A stretch of DNA of 64,000 nt from Siphonodentalium dalli. Its lineage: Eukaryota > Mollusca > Scaphopoda > Gadilida > Siphonodentaliidae. The first letter of the stretch is position 1. Every line of letters starts with the position of its first letter. The stretch covers positions 117,684,754 through 117,748,753 of the forward strand of contig CP136061.1 of NCBI GenBank assembly GCA_032622095.1, read 5' to 3'. The translations under genes were made by a program, and so were the position numbers. Positions 46,714 through 56,924 of this stretch are shown here, in pieces. The notes under the pieces are model-generated. The model did no database searches. It was not told where the DNA came from and saw only the letters and a list, made by a program, of their open reading frames with translations.

Positions 46714-46899
46714 TATGTAATGAAATTTATATCATTCTTGTTGATAACATCCATGAACAATTATCAGCGGTGCGATGCTGATCAACCCTTCCTTAAATGT
46801 GTTGCTTCCTTTGGGGAACATGGTATCCATTGACATGGTTTAACCCTTTCATGACTGGAGCTGCGCTAGTGCAGCATTACTTGTCTTATGCATGGGCAT

Positions 46900-47085
46900 T
46901 TTAGCTCTTATGCGAGTCTCCCCTCAATTCTAATAATCTGTTTTATTATGCACATTTGTCTATAATAGTACATAACAGTATATTCTATAATTCAATATCA
47001 AAACTTTAAATTATTATTCCGATCATAGTGATTTAATATCGCCAAGGGATGGGTTAAACATCTGCCGATCACGATCGGCCTCTCG
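46900..47085 (+). repeat. Solo relative of the fold-back repeat
   Basis: Direct relative of 13.57-13.73 kb, sharing GTACATAACAGTATATTCTA and TATCGCCAAGGGAT.GGTTA with a CGATCACGATCG palindrome. Confidence 0.7.
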
Positions 47086-48066
47086 TTGCCTAAAGTATAC
47101 ATACCAGCCAGATAAATGGCTTTAAAAAAAATAAATAACATATCAGGAGTATCTTATAAGATATAGATAAGGCCGATGTTACAACTGACGCGTCGGTAAT
47201 TATAGATCTCTCTCTACTGCAGCGTAAAATCTAACAGTATTTATATTTATCAACGATCCAAACAGATCATTACGTTACCCTAATGGGTGACGAGAGATTG
47301 CAGTATTGTGATGATAGTATTGTTACCCCGTGTATGTTCCAGTAGTATACGGGTTTTTACCTACCAGAGGCCAGCCGTATCACATGAGGCCGAAGCCTTC
47401 GGGTAGGTAAATTCTAAACCCTTACCACGTGAACAGACACGTTGTGAAGATTTTATCTGTTGACCTTAACAGTAGATTCAAATCAACATATCCCTTCTTC
47501 TCCCCCATAGAAATGAATAGGGATATTTGAACCTAATAGTTCAGTATTTGTTCATTTTGAACTACATAAAGAATAAACTCAAATTCATTATACATGTACT
47601 GTTTGATATTTTAAATTTTTTACCATGACAACATATTTTACAGCGACACTATGTTATTCTGGAAAACAGGTCCCCAGAAAAAAAATGTCCATTCCCCCAA
47701 TAATACTGTGTTCTTGAATCGAGGCAGCTACACTATACGGACAAATTGCTGTGTGGTTTCCAGAAATATCATGGGGTTCGATGTTAACCAAACAATACGG
47801 GGTTATCTTGTGTAACTATTGACCATACATTTTGAAGATAACACACTAGATAAAGCTTCATATGTGCATGAACTTTGACCTTTAAACGGATGTTCTATGT
47901 TTATCTATTATATTCTTTGTTATTTGCGTTTTATTTTTAGATAACATTACATGCACTATTCTCGTCATGCGTATCGTTTAGTCATTGTCATTACAACCAA
48001 CCCACGTTAGTTGTACTGTGGGGGAAACAGTTTGAATAGCGCATGATAGTCACATTCACTAAGCTT
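47086..48066. other. Unassigned spacer with one hairpin
   Basis: A 10 bp perfect stem TTTACCTACC / GGTAGGTAAA at 47356-47365 and 47402-47411 encloses a 36-base GC-rich loop. No gene is seen. Confidence 0.45.
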
Positions 48067-48681
48067 CTCAGTGTCACTGTGGGGGAACTACTCCTGGCGA
48101 TGTGGTTCTCTACCGAGTTGCGTGAGCATTTTTGAGCGACGATTCCGATTCTCTATTGAGCAATCGCGGCATAAAACGTAAAAAACAACAACATTAGAAC
48201 AGTGTTTCGTGGGTTTCATAGCGCTATCGTGAAATTATAGTCACTGACCATCAGTTTGTGAAAATAAAAAGTTCAAAACTAATCCTGAAATGCACAGAAA
48301 TTGACTTTCTATTTTCCGATTCTCTGTTGAGGACTCCGATTCTCGACAGAGCTCGGTTCTCTGCGAATAGCTCGATTCTCTGCCTTAGATAAAGTAGTTC
48401 ATGCCGTCCGATTGATTTCTACCAATATGGCTACACAATTAGTCATAAACATGACACAGTCATGGTGAGCGGCGGCGATATGCATTGACATGGGTATTCA
48501 GATCGATTAGCACGTCCCATATAGTACAGTTGGTTCAAAGAACACTTAGTTGCAATTGCAAAATTTACACCAAGTTTCTCTCTCTGTATGGCGTCCTATG
48601 ATGGTCCTAATAGTATATAATGACCAAATGTTTATGTCATCGCTAAATATAACCGAGTGTCTATATTTTACGGACATGGAG

Positions 48682-49185
48682 CTATAATTGAAAGGCAATG
48701 TTATTTAAAGGAACACTTCTGGTTTCTAACTCTCGCATGAAACATTGCCACTCCGCCAGCCTGTCATGCTCAGTGTGAAAATCTACTATATCTGTCTGGC
48801 AACAACTGACAATTCGTCTATACCACGTGTAGTCAGATTCTGTCATGTTAATATCCGATTCTCCTTGAAACAGCTCTTTGTGTGAACTCACATCTCGCAT
48901 CACTTTGTTCGGAGGACGTTAATATATGTCGGTTTTGTCCAAACGCAATCATCCTCGTTTAAGCGGATGGATGCCAGATCACAGGGTAGTGTTTTTGGAA
49001 TAATCCCGAAATGCTTCGCCATGTACTGTGTGTTGCGAATATCATTACTCGATACGCCGGACAGCAAGACGATATCGAGGTCCTTGTGTGCAACGAAGGT
49101 ATGCTGCAGCGTCTCGTTGCCATGCATGTCCAAGCATTGCTCGACAATAATAGCATCGCCATTTCTGGGAATAGATATTCAGCAA
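48682..49185 (-). pseudogene. Unrecognised frame of the hAT element, broken copy
   Basis: Counterpart of 28739-29206. The 49133-48900 segment begins MDMHGNETLQHTFVAHKDLD and continues with IIPKTLPCDLASIRLNEDDC, then loses the frame near 48930. The next segment (48903-48682) has SSHKELFQGESDINMTESD and EWQCFMRELETRSV. It retains about 25 residues missing in copy 1. Several frameshifts make it non-coding. No family is recognised. Confidence 0.5.
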
Positions 49186-50829
49186 TGTAAATTCAACAAT
49201 TAAGGCTGTGGCGAAACGCTTAAGTGCCTTTTCTCTTTGCGGAAACACTTCCAACAACAACAACAACAACAACGATGATGACGACAACAACAACAACAGT
49301 AACAACAACAATAAAAGGTCCGCGACCACGTGCCCCCCCCCCCCAAGGTAGCTCTTTAGTAACTTATAGTAAGGGTATATTTTTTTTAATTCTGTCAAAA
49401 TTCATTGGACCGTGACCAACTTCAAACTTGGCCTCTGTCTTCTGAAATTTGAACTACGTGCCACATATCAAGAGATTCAGTTGAATTTAAAAACAATCAG
49501 ATAACTAAAAGTAAAGTTATCACCCGGAAACCAAAATAATCGTCAAATTTTAAGTGGACAAGGACCATAACTCGGCAAAATGGTCAGACCGAACCTATAT
49601 TATATTCGAAATTGACCTATATTTGGAGCACATAAGCTCACATACCTAATTTGGTTCAGGTCCGATCACACAATCTAAAGTTATCATCCGGATACATCAA
49701 AACGACAACATTCGAAGTCCAAAAAGGGGCCACAACTACGGATCGAACTTGACCTGTATTTCGAGTTCATAAACTCACATACCAAATTTGGTTTCGATCC
49801 GTTAGCCCAAAAATGAAGTTCTCATCCGGAATCTTTCCGCACGGACGGGCGCACGGGCGTCTGTCTCAACGACTCGATATACGGGCGGACGGACACCGGC
49901 TATTTTAATACTCTCCCAAAAATCGAGGGACAAAAAGAATACTAAACTCGTTCGCAGACGTATTTCATTCACTGCACCTAAACATAAACAGGAGAAACGC
50001 ACTCCATTACATATAATTAACTTATAAGTATCATAAAATAAAATTGCTTTCAAAAATGTTATACAGTTCTAACAATAGTCACAATTCCTGCCCCAGTTTA
50101 TACTAAAACTAAAACAAAACAACTATTGCCCAGTGACATAATTATGCTAAATTTATTATCCCTCTGGCTGAAACTACTTTTGTTATACAGAAACTTTAGG
50201 AACTAGATATGTCAAATGTACGTGTACGCGAAGAGAAATAATGTCCTCAGGAAACAACAATATGATATGCATGTGCTGAGTAATTGTTTGCATGTCGTAA
50301 CTTTGTGAGAAAGAGATATTATAATTATGAGCAGATAACTGTATTTAGGTAATGTGAACCCAATAGAATATCATGTTCAGCCCAAATAATTGTTTGAACA
50401 TGATTTTGGCGTTAGATGTGGGCATGTAAAACTACTCCGCACATATGTAGAGAACCGGGGCCATCGCGAGTAAGTTGCAAAGAATCGGAGCCCTCAACAG
50501 AGAACCGGAACCTTCACCATATTTTCATTATAGCTTCGTTTCTCAAAAAATAATGCGAGTTTTTTTTAGCATCCCCCAGTGTTAGTCAGGGGCTCCATAT
50601 TTTAAAAGTTACGACGAATTTTTATGAGTATTAGTTTGTAAAAATGTTATGGAAATGAAAAATTTGTCTCATCAACTGACAAATACCGAGTAATTTCACA
50701 ATATCATTTGAAATTCTGACGATAAACTGACTCGATTTTGGGACATATATTACTAACCCTCACTTTAAAACACTGAATGAACATACAAGCAGTGACTCTA
50801 ATTTATCAGCCTTAATAGAAAGTATGTAT

Positions 50830-52889
50830 GACCTCAACAGTTACGACATTGACCTAAATTCGCCGATTTCAGTACACGAGATTCTAGATGTTGTTAAATC
50901 TCTGAAAATTAATAAAGCTGCTGGTGTTGATCAGGTATGTAACCGTTATATTAAGTCCACAATAGATATTCTTCTACCTTTTTATTCTCGATTTTTGGTG
51001 TAAACAATATTTATTCTACCCTCAATTAATACATGTATACATGAAATAAGACATTGAACAATATGAGTTAAATTAAATTACCTTTTTATTCTCGATTTTT
51101 CAATTTAGTACTAGATTCAGGTCTATTTCCAAATGATTGGGGAACGGGTATGATAATGTCTCTTTACAAGAATAAAGGATGTAGAAACGACCCAAATTCT
51201 TACAGAGGCATCACTTTGCTGAGTTGTATTGGCAAACTATTCACGGGTGTTTTGAATCGACGCCTTGGAATTTATGTTGTGAGGAATAAATTGCTTAATG
51301 ACAACCAGGCGGGGTTCAGAAAGGGTCGTTCAACAATAGACAACATTTTCGTTTTGTACAGCTTGACTGAGATTTATTTACGTGGAGGGAGGAAATTAGA
51401 TTGTACTTTTGTTGATTTCAAGAAAGCATTTGATACAGTTTGGCGAGAGGGTTTGTGTGGGTCAAGCTTCTGAGAACGGGAATCAACGGAAAGATATTCA
51501 ATATAATCCGAAGCATGTATCGTGTTACTAAATCATGCGTTCTTAGCAATGCTCGTATGACTGATTATTTTGTCTGTTGTACAGGGGTTAAACAAGGTGA
51601 AAACCTGTCACCCCCCCCCCCCCTATTATTTTCTATCTATCTAAATGATCTTGAAGACGTTTTGGAAAGTTGTGCTATAGACGGATTGAACTATCTTAAT
51701 GATCGTATTTTTAGCGAACTGCAGACTTATCTGAAATTATGGTGCATCTTATATGCCGATGACACCGTCTTGTTTGCGGATAATCCGCACGATATGCAAC
51801 GCATCCTCGATGCGTTCTCAGACTACTCTGATTCATGGGAGCTCAAGGTAAACACTCAAAAAACCAAGACAATGATTTTCAGTAACAAAAAAATTAGATC
51901 CTCTCCAACATTCACACTATCTAATGATAAACTGGAAATAGTTGAGCGCTTCCCTTATTTGGGCATTGTGTTATTTTATAATGGCCGATTTTGAAAAGCA
52001 ATCAAGTCGATAACAATTAAATCGACAAAAGCTATGTACGCTAAAACTATTTGACTACCTTATACAACCTATTTTATTGTATGGGTGCGAAATATGGGGC
52101 TTTGAAAATACCCGTGCTATTGAAACCGTTCACCTAAGATTTTGCAAGCTTTTGACAAACATGAAGATGAGCACACCAAATTATATCGTATATGGTGAAC
52201 TGGGAAGATGGCCCTTGCGTATCGAAATTGAAAAGAGAATGATCGCATACTGGGGTCGTTTACTGAAGAAAGAGACATGCTTGCCACTTACTCTCTACAA
52301 GCTAATATTAGCTATTAAAGATGGAGGCAAAGATATACGATATATAAATACCATGAATGATATTTTTGTCCGCGCAGATTGCGAGGTTAGCTGGAAAACA
52401 CAGTCACCAATTACAAATGGTATGCTTCAAGCTATACATGGTAAACTACTGAACCAATTTGTATGTCAATGGAATAATGACATATCGAAATCCTCACGTG
52501 GAGAATTATATCGTATGTTGAAGGAATCCCCATCACTTAATCGGTATTATATTGAACTTCCCTTCAATGTTATTATTCCTATACAGCGAATGCGTACAAC
52601 GAATCACAGGTTGGGTGTGGAAACTATGAAATGGTCTAGGTCTAACACCAAATCAAAAGGGAAGTCACCAGATAGCTCATGTAAACTATGCGGTGCCACC
52701 ATGTGCGATGAATTTCATTTTGTAATGGTCTGTCCAGAATTAAATGAGCTTAGAGCTAAATACTTCGACAAATGGCAATTGACTAGCCCATCGAGAGACA
52801 CTTTCTACAATTTATTGAACTCTGACGACATGATAAAACTCCGCAAACTGTCGACTTTCATCAAAATTGGATTGAACAAAATTCGATAA
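50830..52889 (+). pseudogene. LINE reverse transcriptase and C-terminal region, frameshifted
   Basis: Conserved reverse-transcriptase blocks appear in order: SLKINKAAGVDQV (about 50900), SYRGITLLSCIGKLF (51195), NQAGFRKGRSTIDNIF (51305), DFKKAFDTVW (51415), the catalytic LYADDTVLFADN (51750) and FPYLGIVL (51950). The 270-codon segment at 52077-52889 is the C-terminal part, opening MYGCEIWGFENT and holding a C-x2-C...H-x4-C finger-like motif (CKLCGATMCDEFHFVMVC). Frame is lost at an 83 bp insertion (50997), by one base near 51459, and near 51994. A C14 run at 51610-51623 encodes four prolines beside the conserved QG..LSP motif. The endonuclease part is missing. It is a dead copy of a CR1/Jockey-like LINE. 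Confidence 0.93.
50976..51100. repeat. 21 bp direct repeat around an 83 bp insertion
   Basis: ACCTTTTTATTCTCGATTTT plus one T occurs at 50976-50996 and 51080-51100. It brackets 83 bp of AT-rich sequence that breaks the reverse-transcriptase frame. Either a small retroposed insert with long target duplication, or a tandem slip with filler. Confidence 0.8.
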
Positions 52890-53351
52890 CGGTTCCAACT
52901 GTTTGTTTTGTTTTGTTTTGTTTTGTTTTTTTCTCCCACATAACTCACGCAGATATTGATATATACAACAAAATTTAATAGAACGAAACCTAATTGCATT
53001 TTTGTAAATGTTGAATAATTTGCTTTCAAATTTCTATTAAAATGCATTTAATAGTCTCATATTCTTACAAGCGAAAGTTCTGCTATACACTTAACAGTCC
53101 TTTTTTATGTTGTAATTATTTAAGGAAGTACAGATAGTTTCACGCATATATATAATTGTATGTGTCTATGTATGCATAATTGTTGTTATATATTGAGTGT
53201 GATGATTGTTTTTCAGTATTTACTGTTTGCATGTGTATTTTCAAATATTTGGACCGGAGCGTTCTCATTTGTACATAGTGTATTATATGTTTTCTCATGT
53301 ACCAAATTACCAATTGGCTGGGAATAAAGCATTACTTACTTACTTACTTAC

Positions 53352-53419
53352 TGTGTCCATTGCTCATTCTGTTGTAATTATTCGAGGTAACACATGGCGG
53401 AACTCTTGCTGTGAGTAAT
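53352..53419. other. hAT copy 2 segment between the two nested insertions
   Basis: Matches copy 1 at about 30630-30700 (TGTCCATTGCTC, ATTCGAGGTAACACATGGC). It shows that the LINE and the GGACCG element are separate insertions about 68 bp apart. Confidence 0.85.
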
Positions 53420-53641
53420 AGTGATGCGGACCGGACCGCTTTGGACCGGTCCGGTCCGGACCGGGTGTCAATCGACCGGACCGGACCGCTTTTTTACTTC
53501 AGTTATAATAAACTATCGCGAATATTATTGCGTATTTGCCGTCATATCAATTAGCAACGATGTATTGACGCATTCAAGTGGTTAATATCTATTAAACGTT
53601 TGATGCCACGAAAACAATGTATAGATGTACTTTGTACATGT

Positions 53642-53667
53642 CACTTTCATTATAATTAATGAAAGTG
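53642..53667. repeat. Perfect 11 bp hairpin inside the GGACCG element
   Basis: CACTTTCATTA and TAATGAAAGTG flank a TAAT loop. Its role is unknown. Confidence 0.8.
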
Positions 53668-53902
53668 CCAGTGTGGGCGGCCACCTGCTTTGCTGTGGCC
53701 GATTTCCGGCCGCCTGCTTTGATGTCGCAGACTTCAGACAAATCGTTTTCAACAGTGTAGCGATTATGTGCTGCCGATTGCCGAAAGTCAAAGGTAACTG
53801 CAGGTGTCACAGGAGCATCCAATAGTAGTTGTACTTAGGTATATAACTTTAATTGTCAGGACTATACAAGGATTGAGGAGAGGCGCCTTTCGGCCCTTTC
53901 GA

Positions 53903-53965
53903 CAATCCCGGGCTAGCCCTCCGAACCACTCACTTATATATATACAATCATTCTGGCTCGAGAGT
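53903..53965. promoter_or_regulatory. Repeated spacer module, copy 1
   Basis: Consists of ATCCCGGGCTAGCCC, about 20 unrelated bases, then TATACAATCAT and a CTCGAG site. It precedes the first coding region. Diverged copies precede the second coding region and follow it, so it marks module boundaries. A role in transcription start, RNA processing or recombination is speculation. Confidence 0.55.
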
Positions 53966-54145
53966 GGAGCGAGGCGGACAGAATTGCTTTGTCCGTATTA
54001 GTTCCTCTCGGTCAGACGTTGCGCACGGGTGAGTTGTGTGGCCGCGCCTTCGGGTGCAGCTGCCCTCGTGCTTAACGCCAGTGAGACGGTTTTGGATTAT
54101 GCTTATGGATTTAATCCCTGAAGCTGTGTTGGCCGCATTGCAAAC

Positions 54146-54925
54146 GTGTCGGTAGTGGACATTGCTAACTGGACTCTCCAGTCTATCAGGGGCTACCTGA
54201 CTCTTTGCCTGGAGTTCCGGACGGAAGATGCTCGTTTCCAGAGATCTAAAGACCGGGACATCAACGCCAAATCCACCCGCTGTATCATGAAGTCGAAGAC
54301 ATGGCCTACGAAGAAAAAGACTCCTTCTAGGCGAAGAAGGGACGCCACCAGACGGGCTAAGTGGAAGAAGAGGATCGGGGTGACCGTTGATCTGCCGGTC
54401 ATCCCTCCCCGTGTGGTCCAGCCGTCCAGTGTCGCAGCCGGCAGGTCGGAGTTGTCTGAGAGACGCCCAGACGACCCGACCTGCATGGAGACCGACATCG
54501 TTTCAGCTAGCAGGGACTCCGTGTATCTACCGGAGGTCCCTGCTGTCGTCGTCATCGAGGCTAGCGGAGAAAGGGAACAGGACACCACCCCTGCTGTTCC
54601 TGCCGCCAGCTTCGATGTGGAGTTGGACAGCTTGCCACCACGGACACCGGAGTTCCATCTCATCCCGGTGTGCCCCACCTCCACGGGTAGCGACTACAAT
54701 AGCGACTACAACAGCACAGACGCCGCTACCAACAACAGCTCCGCATATACCAACGAAGAAATTAGCCAGCTCATGAAGAGTGCGCTGGAAACTCAGACAG
54801 AAGCTCACAGCTTAATGGCAGAATGCAAGGCTGACAACCTGAGACAACAACAACAAGCAGAGTCAACAGTAACATCATCCGAACACAGAACAAAAAAAGA
54901 AGGCAAAAAAATCCAAAACAAATAG
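54146..54925 (+). CDS. Uncharacterised basic/low-complexity protein A of the GGACCG element
   Basis: The frame is 259 codons from a non-ATG boundary. A likely true start lies upstream at 54099 (ATG), where MLMDLIPEAVLAALQT is read in another frame, so one frameshift separates start and body. In order: a short N-terminal domain ending WTLQSIRGYLTLCLEF, a very basic motif (KKTPSRRRRDATRRAKWKKR, residues about 56-75), a Pro/Ser/Thr-rich middle with SRDSVYLPEVP, a TPEFH motif, an Asn/Ser/Thr tract, then a polar helical tail with Gln repeats. Every segment has a counterpart in the downstream region at 55116-55881. From memory, proteins with a small N-terminal fold followed by a K.PS.RRRD motif are abundant and uncharacterised in cnidarians and molluscs. 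The basic motif suggests nucleic-acid binding or nuclear localisation, which is inference. Confidence 0.6.
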   Translation: MSVVDIANWTLQSIRGYLTLCLEFRTEDARFQRSKDRDINAKSTRCIMKSKTWPTKKKTPSRRRRDATRRAKWKKRIGVTVDLPVIPPRVVQPSSVAAGRSELSERRPDDPTCMETDIVSASRDSVYLPEVPAVVVIEASGEREQDTTPAVPAASFDVELDSLPPRTPEFHLIPVCPTSTGSDYNSDYNSTDAATNNSSAYTNEEISQLMKSALETQTEAHSLMAECKADNLRQQQQAESTVTSSEHRTKKEGKKIQNK

Positions 54926-55029
54926 ATCATTTTTCACTTCATCTTCATCACTTCATGCTTATGTAATACCATAACATGTACTTATTAAAATTAAAAAGTG
55001 GGTTGTAGGGAAGGGGTGCCGCCCCTTCC

Positions 55030-55092
55030 AAATCTTCCCGGGTTAAATCCCAAACCCCAAACCGTAGCTATACAATCATCCATTCTCGAGTT
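55030..55092. promoter_or_regulatory. Repeated spacer module, copy 2
   Basis: Has CTTCCCGGGTTAAATCCC, then CTATACAATCATCCATTCTCGAG-like sequence, aligned with copies at 53903 and 55920. It lies between the two related coding regions. Confidence 0.55.
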
Positions 55093-55115
55093 GTTTTGTT
55101 AGACCTGGCTGGATT

Positions 55116-55881
55116 ATGGCTTTTGTTCCCACCCAGGTGCTACACGCATTGAGTGGTTTCCACTCGGCCCATTGTGTGCGCTGGACAATCCATGCACATA
55201 AGGGTCGGGTGGACGTGGCGCTGGAGTTTGAGGTAGCACCCTCTACCAGCTGCGACCCAACCAATAACACCGGCGGAGGGGCTACCAAGACCGAGAAGAA
55301 GAATAAAAAAAGAAAGGCCCGGGACACCGTCGCAGGGATGATGAGAGAAGGGCCAGGTGGATTGCGAGGAAGGCTGAGAGACGCCCAGCTACCTCCGATC
55401 TGGCTCCTCCCCTGGACAGGACCAACATCCCGGGTCTACACCCACTGATACAACATCTCAGAGGCCGACTGACGACATCCAGACATCATCTGCAGTGGGT
55501 GTGCCTGCCACCATCAGCGGAAACTACAGGGACTCTGTCGTCATCCCGGACGTTCCTGTAGCCGACTTCATGGTCCAGGAGGACATTATCAGTGATCTAC
55601 CTGATCATTTCACTACATCGAAGACTCCGGAATACCATCAGCCGGAGACTTCTGGATCATCCGAGTCGTCCCTTCCACCAAGAATTGCTGAAATACTACG
55701 CATAGCAAGAGAACAAATTGCACTATCTGCTCAGGAAAGGGATGATCGGGAAAAGGAGAAAGAAAGAGATGCTAAGAAAAAAAAATATCATCAGCTGAGA
55801 AGCATCCAAACAAACGAAGAAAGAAAAAGAAATAACAAAATTGCTAAAAAATGTATTGTTTTTGTGTGTGTGTGTTTATGA
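55116..55881 (+). pseudogene. Uncharacterised protein B, paralogue of A, frameshifted
   Basis: Starts at ATG 55116 with MAFVPTQVLHALSGFHSAHC followed by VRWTIHAHKGRVDVALEFEV, aligning with the start of A. The frame then shifts near 55322; the basic motif RRRDDERRARWIARKAERR is read from about 55328 in a second frame. A third frame from about 55495 gives GNYRDSVVIPDVP and TPEYHQPETSG, matching A, then a charged coiled tail (ARE..ALSAQERDDREKEKERD). Two shifts make this copy inactive as it stands, but it preserves the same domain order as A. Together they show tandem duplication of one gene inside a mobile element. Confidence 0.65.
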
Positions 55882-55919
55882 TCTAAATTAAAGCTTAAAA
55901 TGAGGGGTGAAGGAATAGA

Positions 55920-55985
55920 CCTCATCCCGGGGTTAGCCCCCCACACCACAATCCCTACTATACAATCAGCCATCACAATCTCCAA
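55920..55985. promoter_or_regulatory. Repeated spacer module, copy 3
   Basis: CATCCCGGGGTTAGCCCCCC and CTATACAATCAGCCAT, following coding region B with no third coding copy after it. This suggests a module that closes each gene unit or a third unit that was lost. Confidence 0.55.
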
Positions 55986-56552
55986 GACTCCAATATTAAT
56001 GTAGTAGTCATATTAGTACACATTTGTATAATTGTCATCAGTATAGTTATTGCGTTTAAACTTCAATTTAATGAAAATAAGTATGATACGAATCATGCAT
56101 ACGATCAGTTGAGTACATTACTAGAAATACTATTATCATGCATCGTTCCCAGTATATCCCACCAGAGACAGACAATGATACATACAATCGGCAAACAATG
56201 TAAGTTTTATTATATATGGACTCATTGCAATGCACTGAACTCAGTAACCTTATAGTTTGTACTATACAGAGTAAAAACTTTGAGAAAACAGAGAATTCAT
56301 TAACATCTAGCCTATTAAAGGTGGACCGGACCGTTTTGGACCGGTCCAGACATGTGTACCGGACCGGAATGGTCTGGACCGGACTTGACCGCCTTGGCAG
56401 TGGACCGGACCGGTCCGCATCACTGAGTATGACCATGTCACGAAAATGAGCAAAAATGCAAAGAATTGGAAACTTTGCTCGGTATAGAGAATGTAAATAT
56501 TGCTCGGTAGAGAACCAAATCGCCAGGAGCAGTTCCCCAAAGTGCTCAGTGT

Positions 56553-56924
56553 ATAAATCTAGGCTAATTCCAATCGATATTATTTCCCTTACAGGCGAGG
56601 TTACATGCATATGACTACCTGCTCTCCACGGATGCAGAGTCGTGAACACCGCAAGTCGTACAAGATACCGGAAGCTAATACACAGGATCCCCGCGCCCCC
56701 AATTAGAGAAGAATAAGATTTGGCGACAATGTGTTGAGGCTCTATGTAGGTATGAAACTAACACGAACAAGAATGACATCATTAGATGTAAAGTTTCCTT
56801 CGACGTAACCCAGCTAGTGAAATCGGTTGTAATAATGGTGTAAAACAATGGGAGGCCAAATTCACATTTATTAATAATTGTTCTTCAGAGCATATACAAA
56901 ATAATTGCGCTTTAGCGCAATTAA
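56553..56924. other. Unassigned spacer
   Basis: Nothing recognisable between the hAT target duplication and the 288 bp repeat. Confidence 0.4.

Larger units (their letters stand above)
50765..53351 (+). mobile_element. 5'-truncated LINE inserted in hAT copy 2
   Basis: Copy 1 of the hAT element gives the empty site (TTACTAACCTTCACTTGTGCG at about 30625), so the LINE lies between CACTT and TGTGTCC. It starts within the reverse-transcriptase region and ends with AATAAAGCA followed by (TTAC)n, a 3' microsatellite tail of the kind seen in CR1/L2-like LINEs. A clean target duplication is not evident beyond a few bases. Confidence 0.88.
53420..56424. mobile_element. 3 kb element with GGACCG-rich inverted ends
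   Basis: The left end is AGTGATGCGGACCGGACCG; the right end, read inward, is AGTGATGCGGACCGGTCCG. Both subterminal zones (53420-53490 and 56320-56424) are packed with GGACCG/CGGTCC, forming many GGACCGGTCC palindromes. The empty site is known from hAT copy 1 (GCGAGTATGACG). GAGTA flanks both sides (53413-53417 and 56425-56429), with two extra bases (AT) at the left. The duplication size and superfamily are therefore unresolved. Inside are two related coding regions separated by a repeated spacer, and no recognisable transposase. Confidence 0.85.
48067..56552. mobile_element. hAT-type element copy 2, carrying two nested insertions
   Basis: Element 48075-56544 lies between two copies of CTCAGTGT (48067-48074 and 56545-56552). 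The left end CACTGTGGGGGAACTA equals copy 1. The right end, read inward, is CACTTTGGGGAACTGCTCCT. Comparison with copy 1 shows two interruptions: a LINE after 50764 and a GGACCG-rich element after 53419. Without them the element would be about 2.9 kb. Subterminal GATTCTCT/AGAGAACC motifs are again present at both ends. It carries no transposase. Confidence 0.92.

Noticed and set aside
49045-49398. Minus-strand frame with poly-leucine that looks like a membrane segment
   Set aside because: It is the translation of the (CAA)n/(CAN)n tract inside hAT copy 2.
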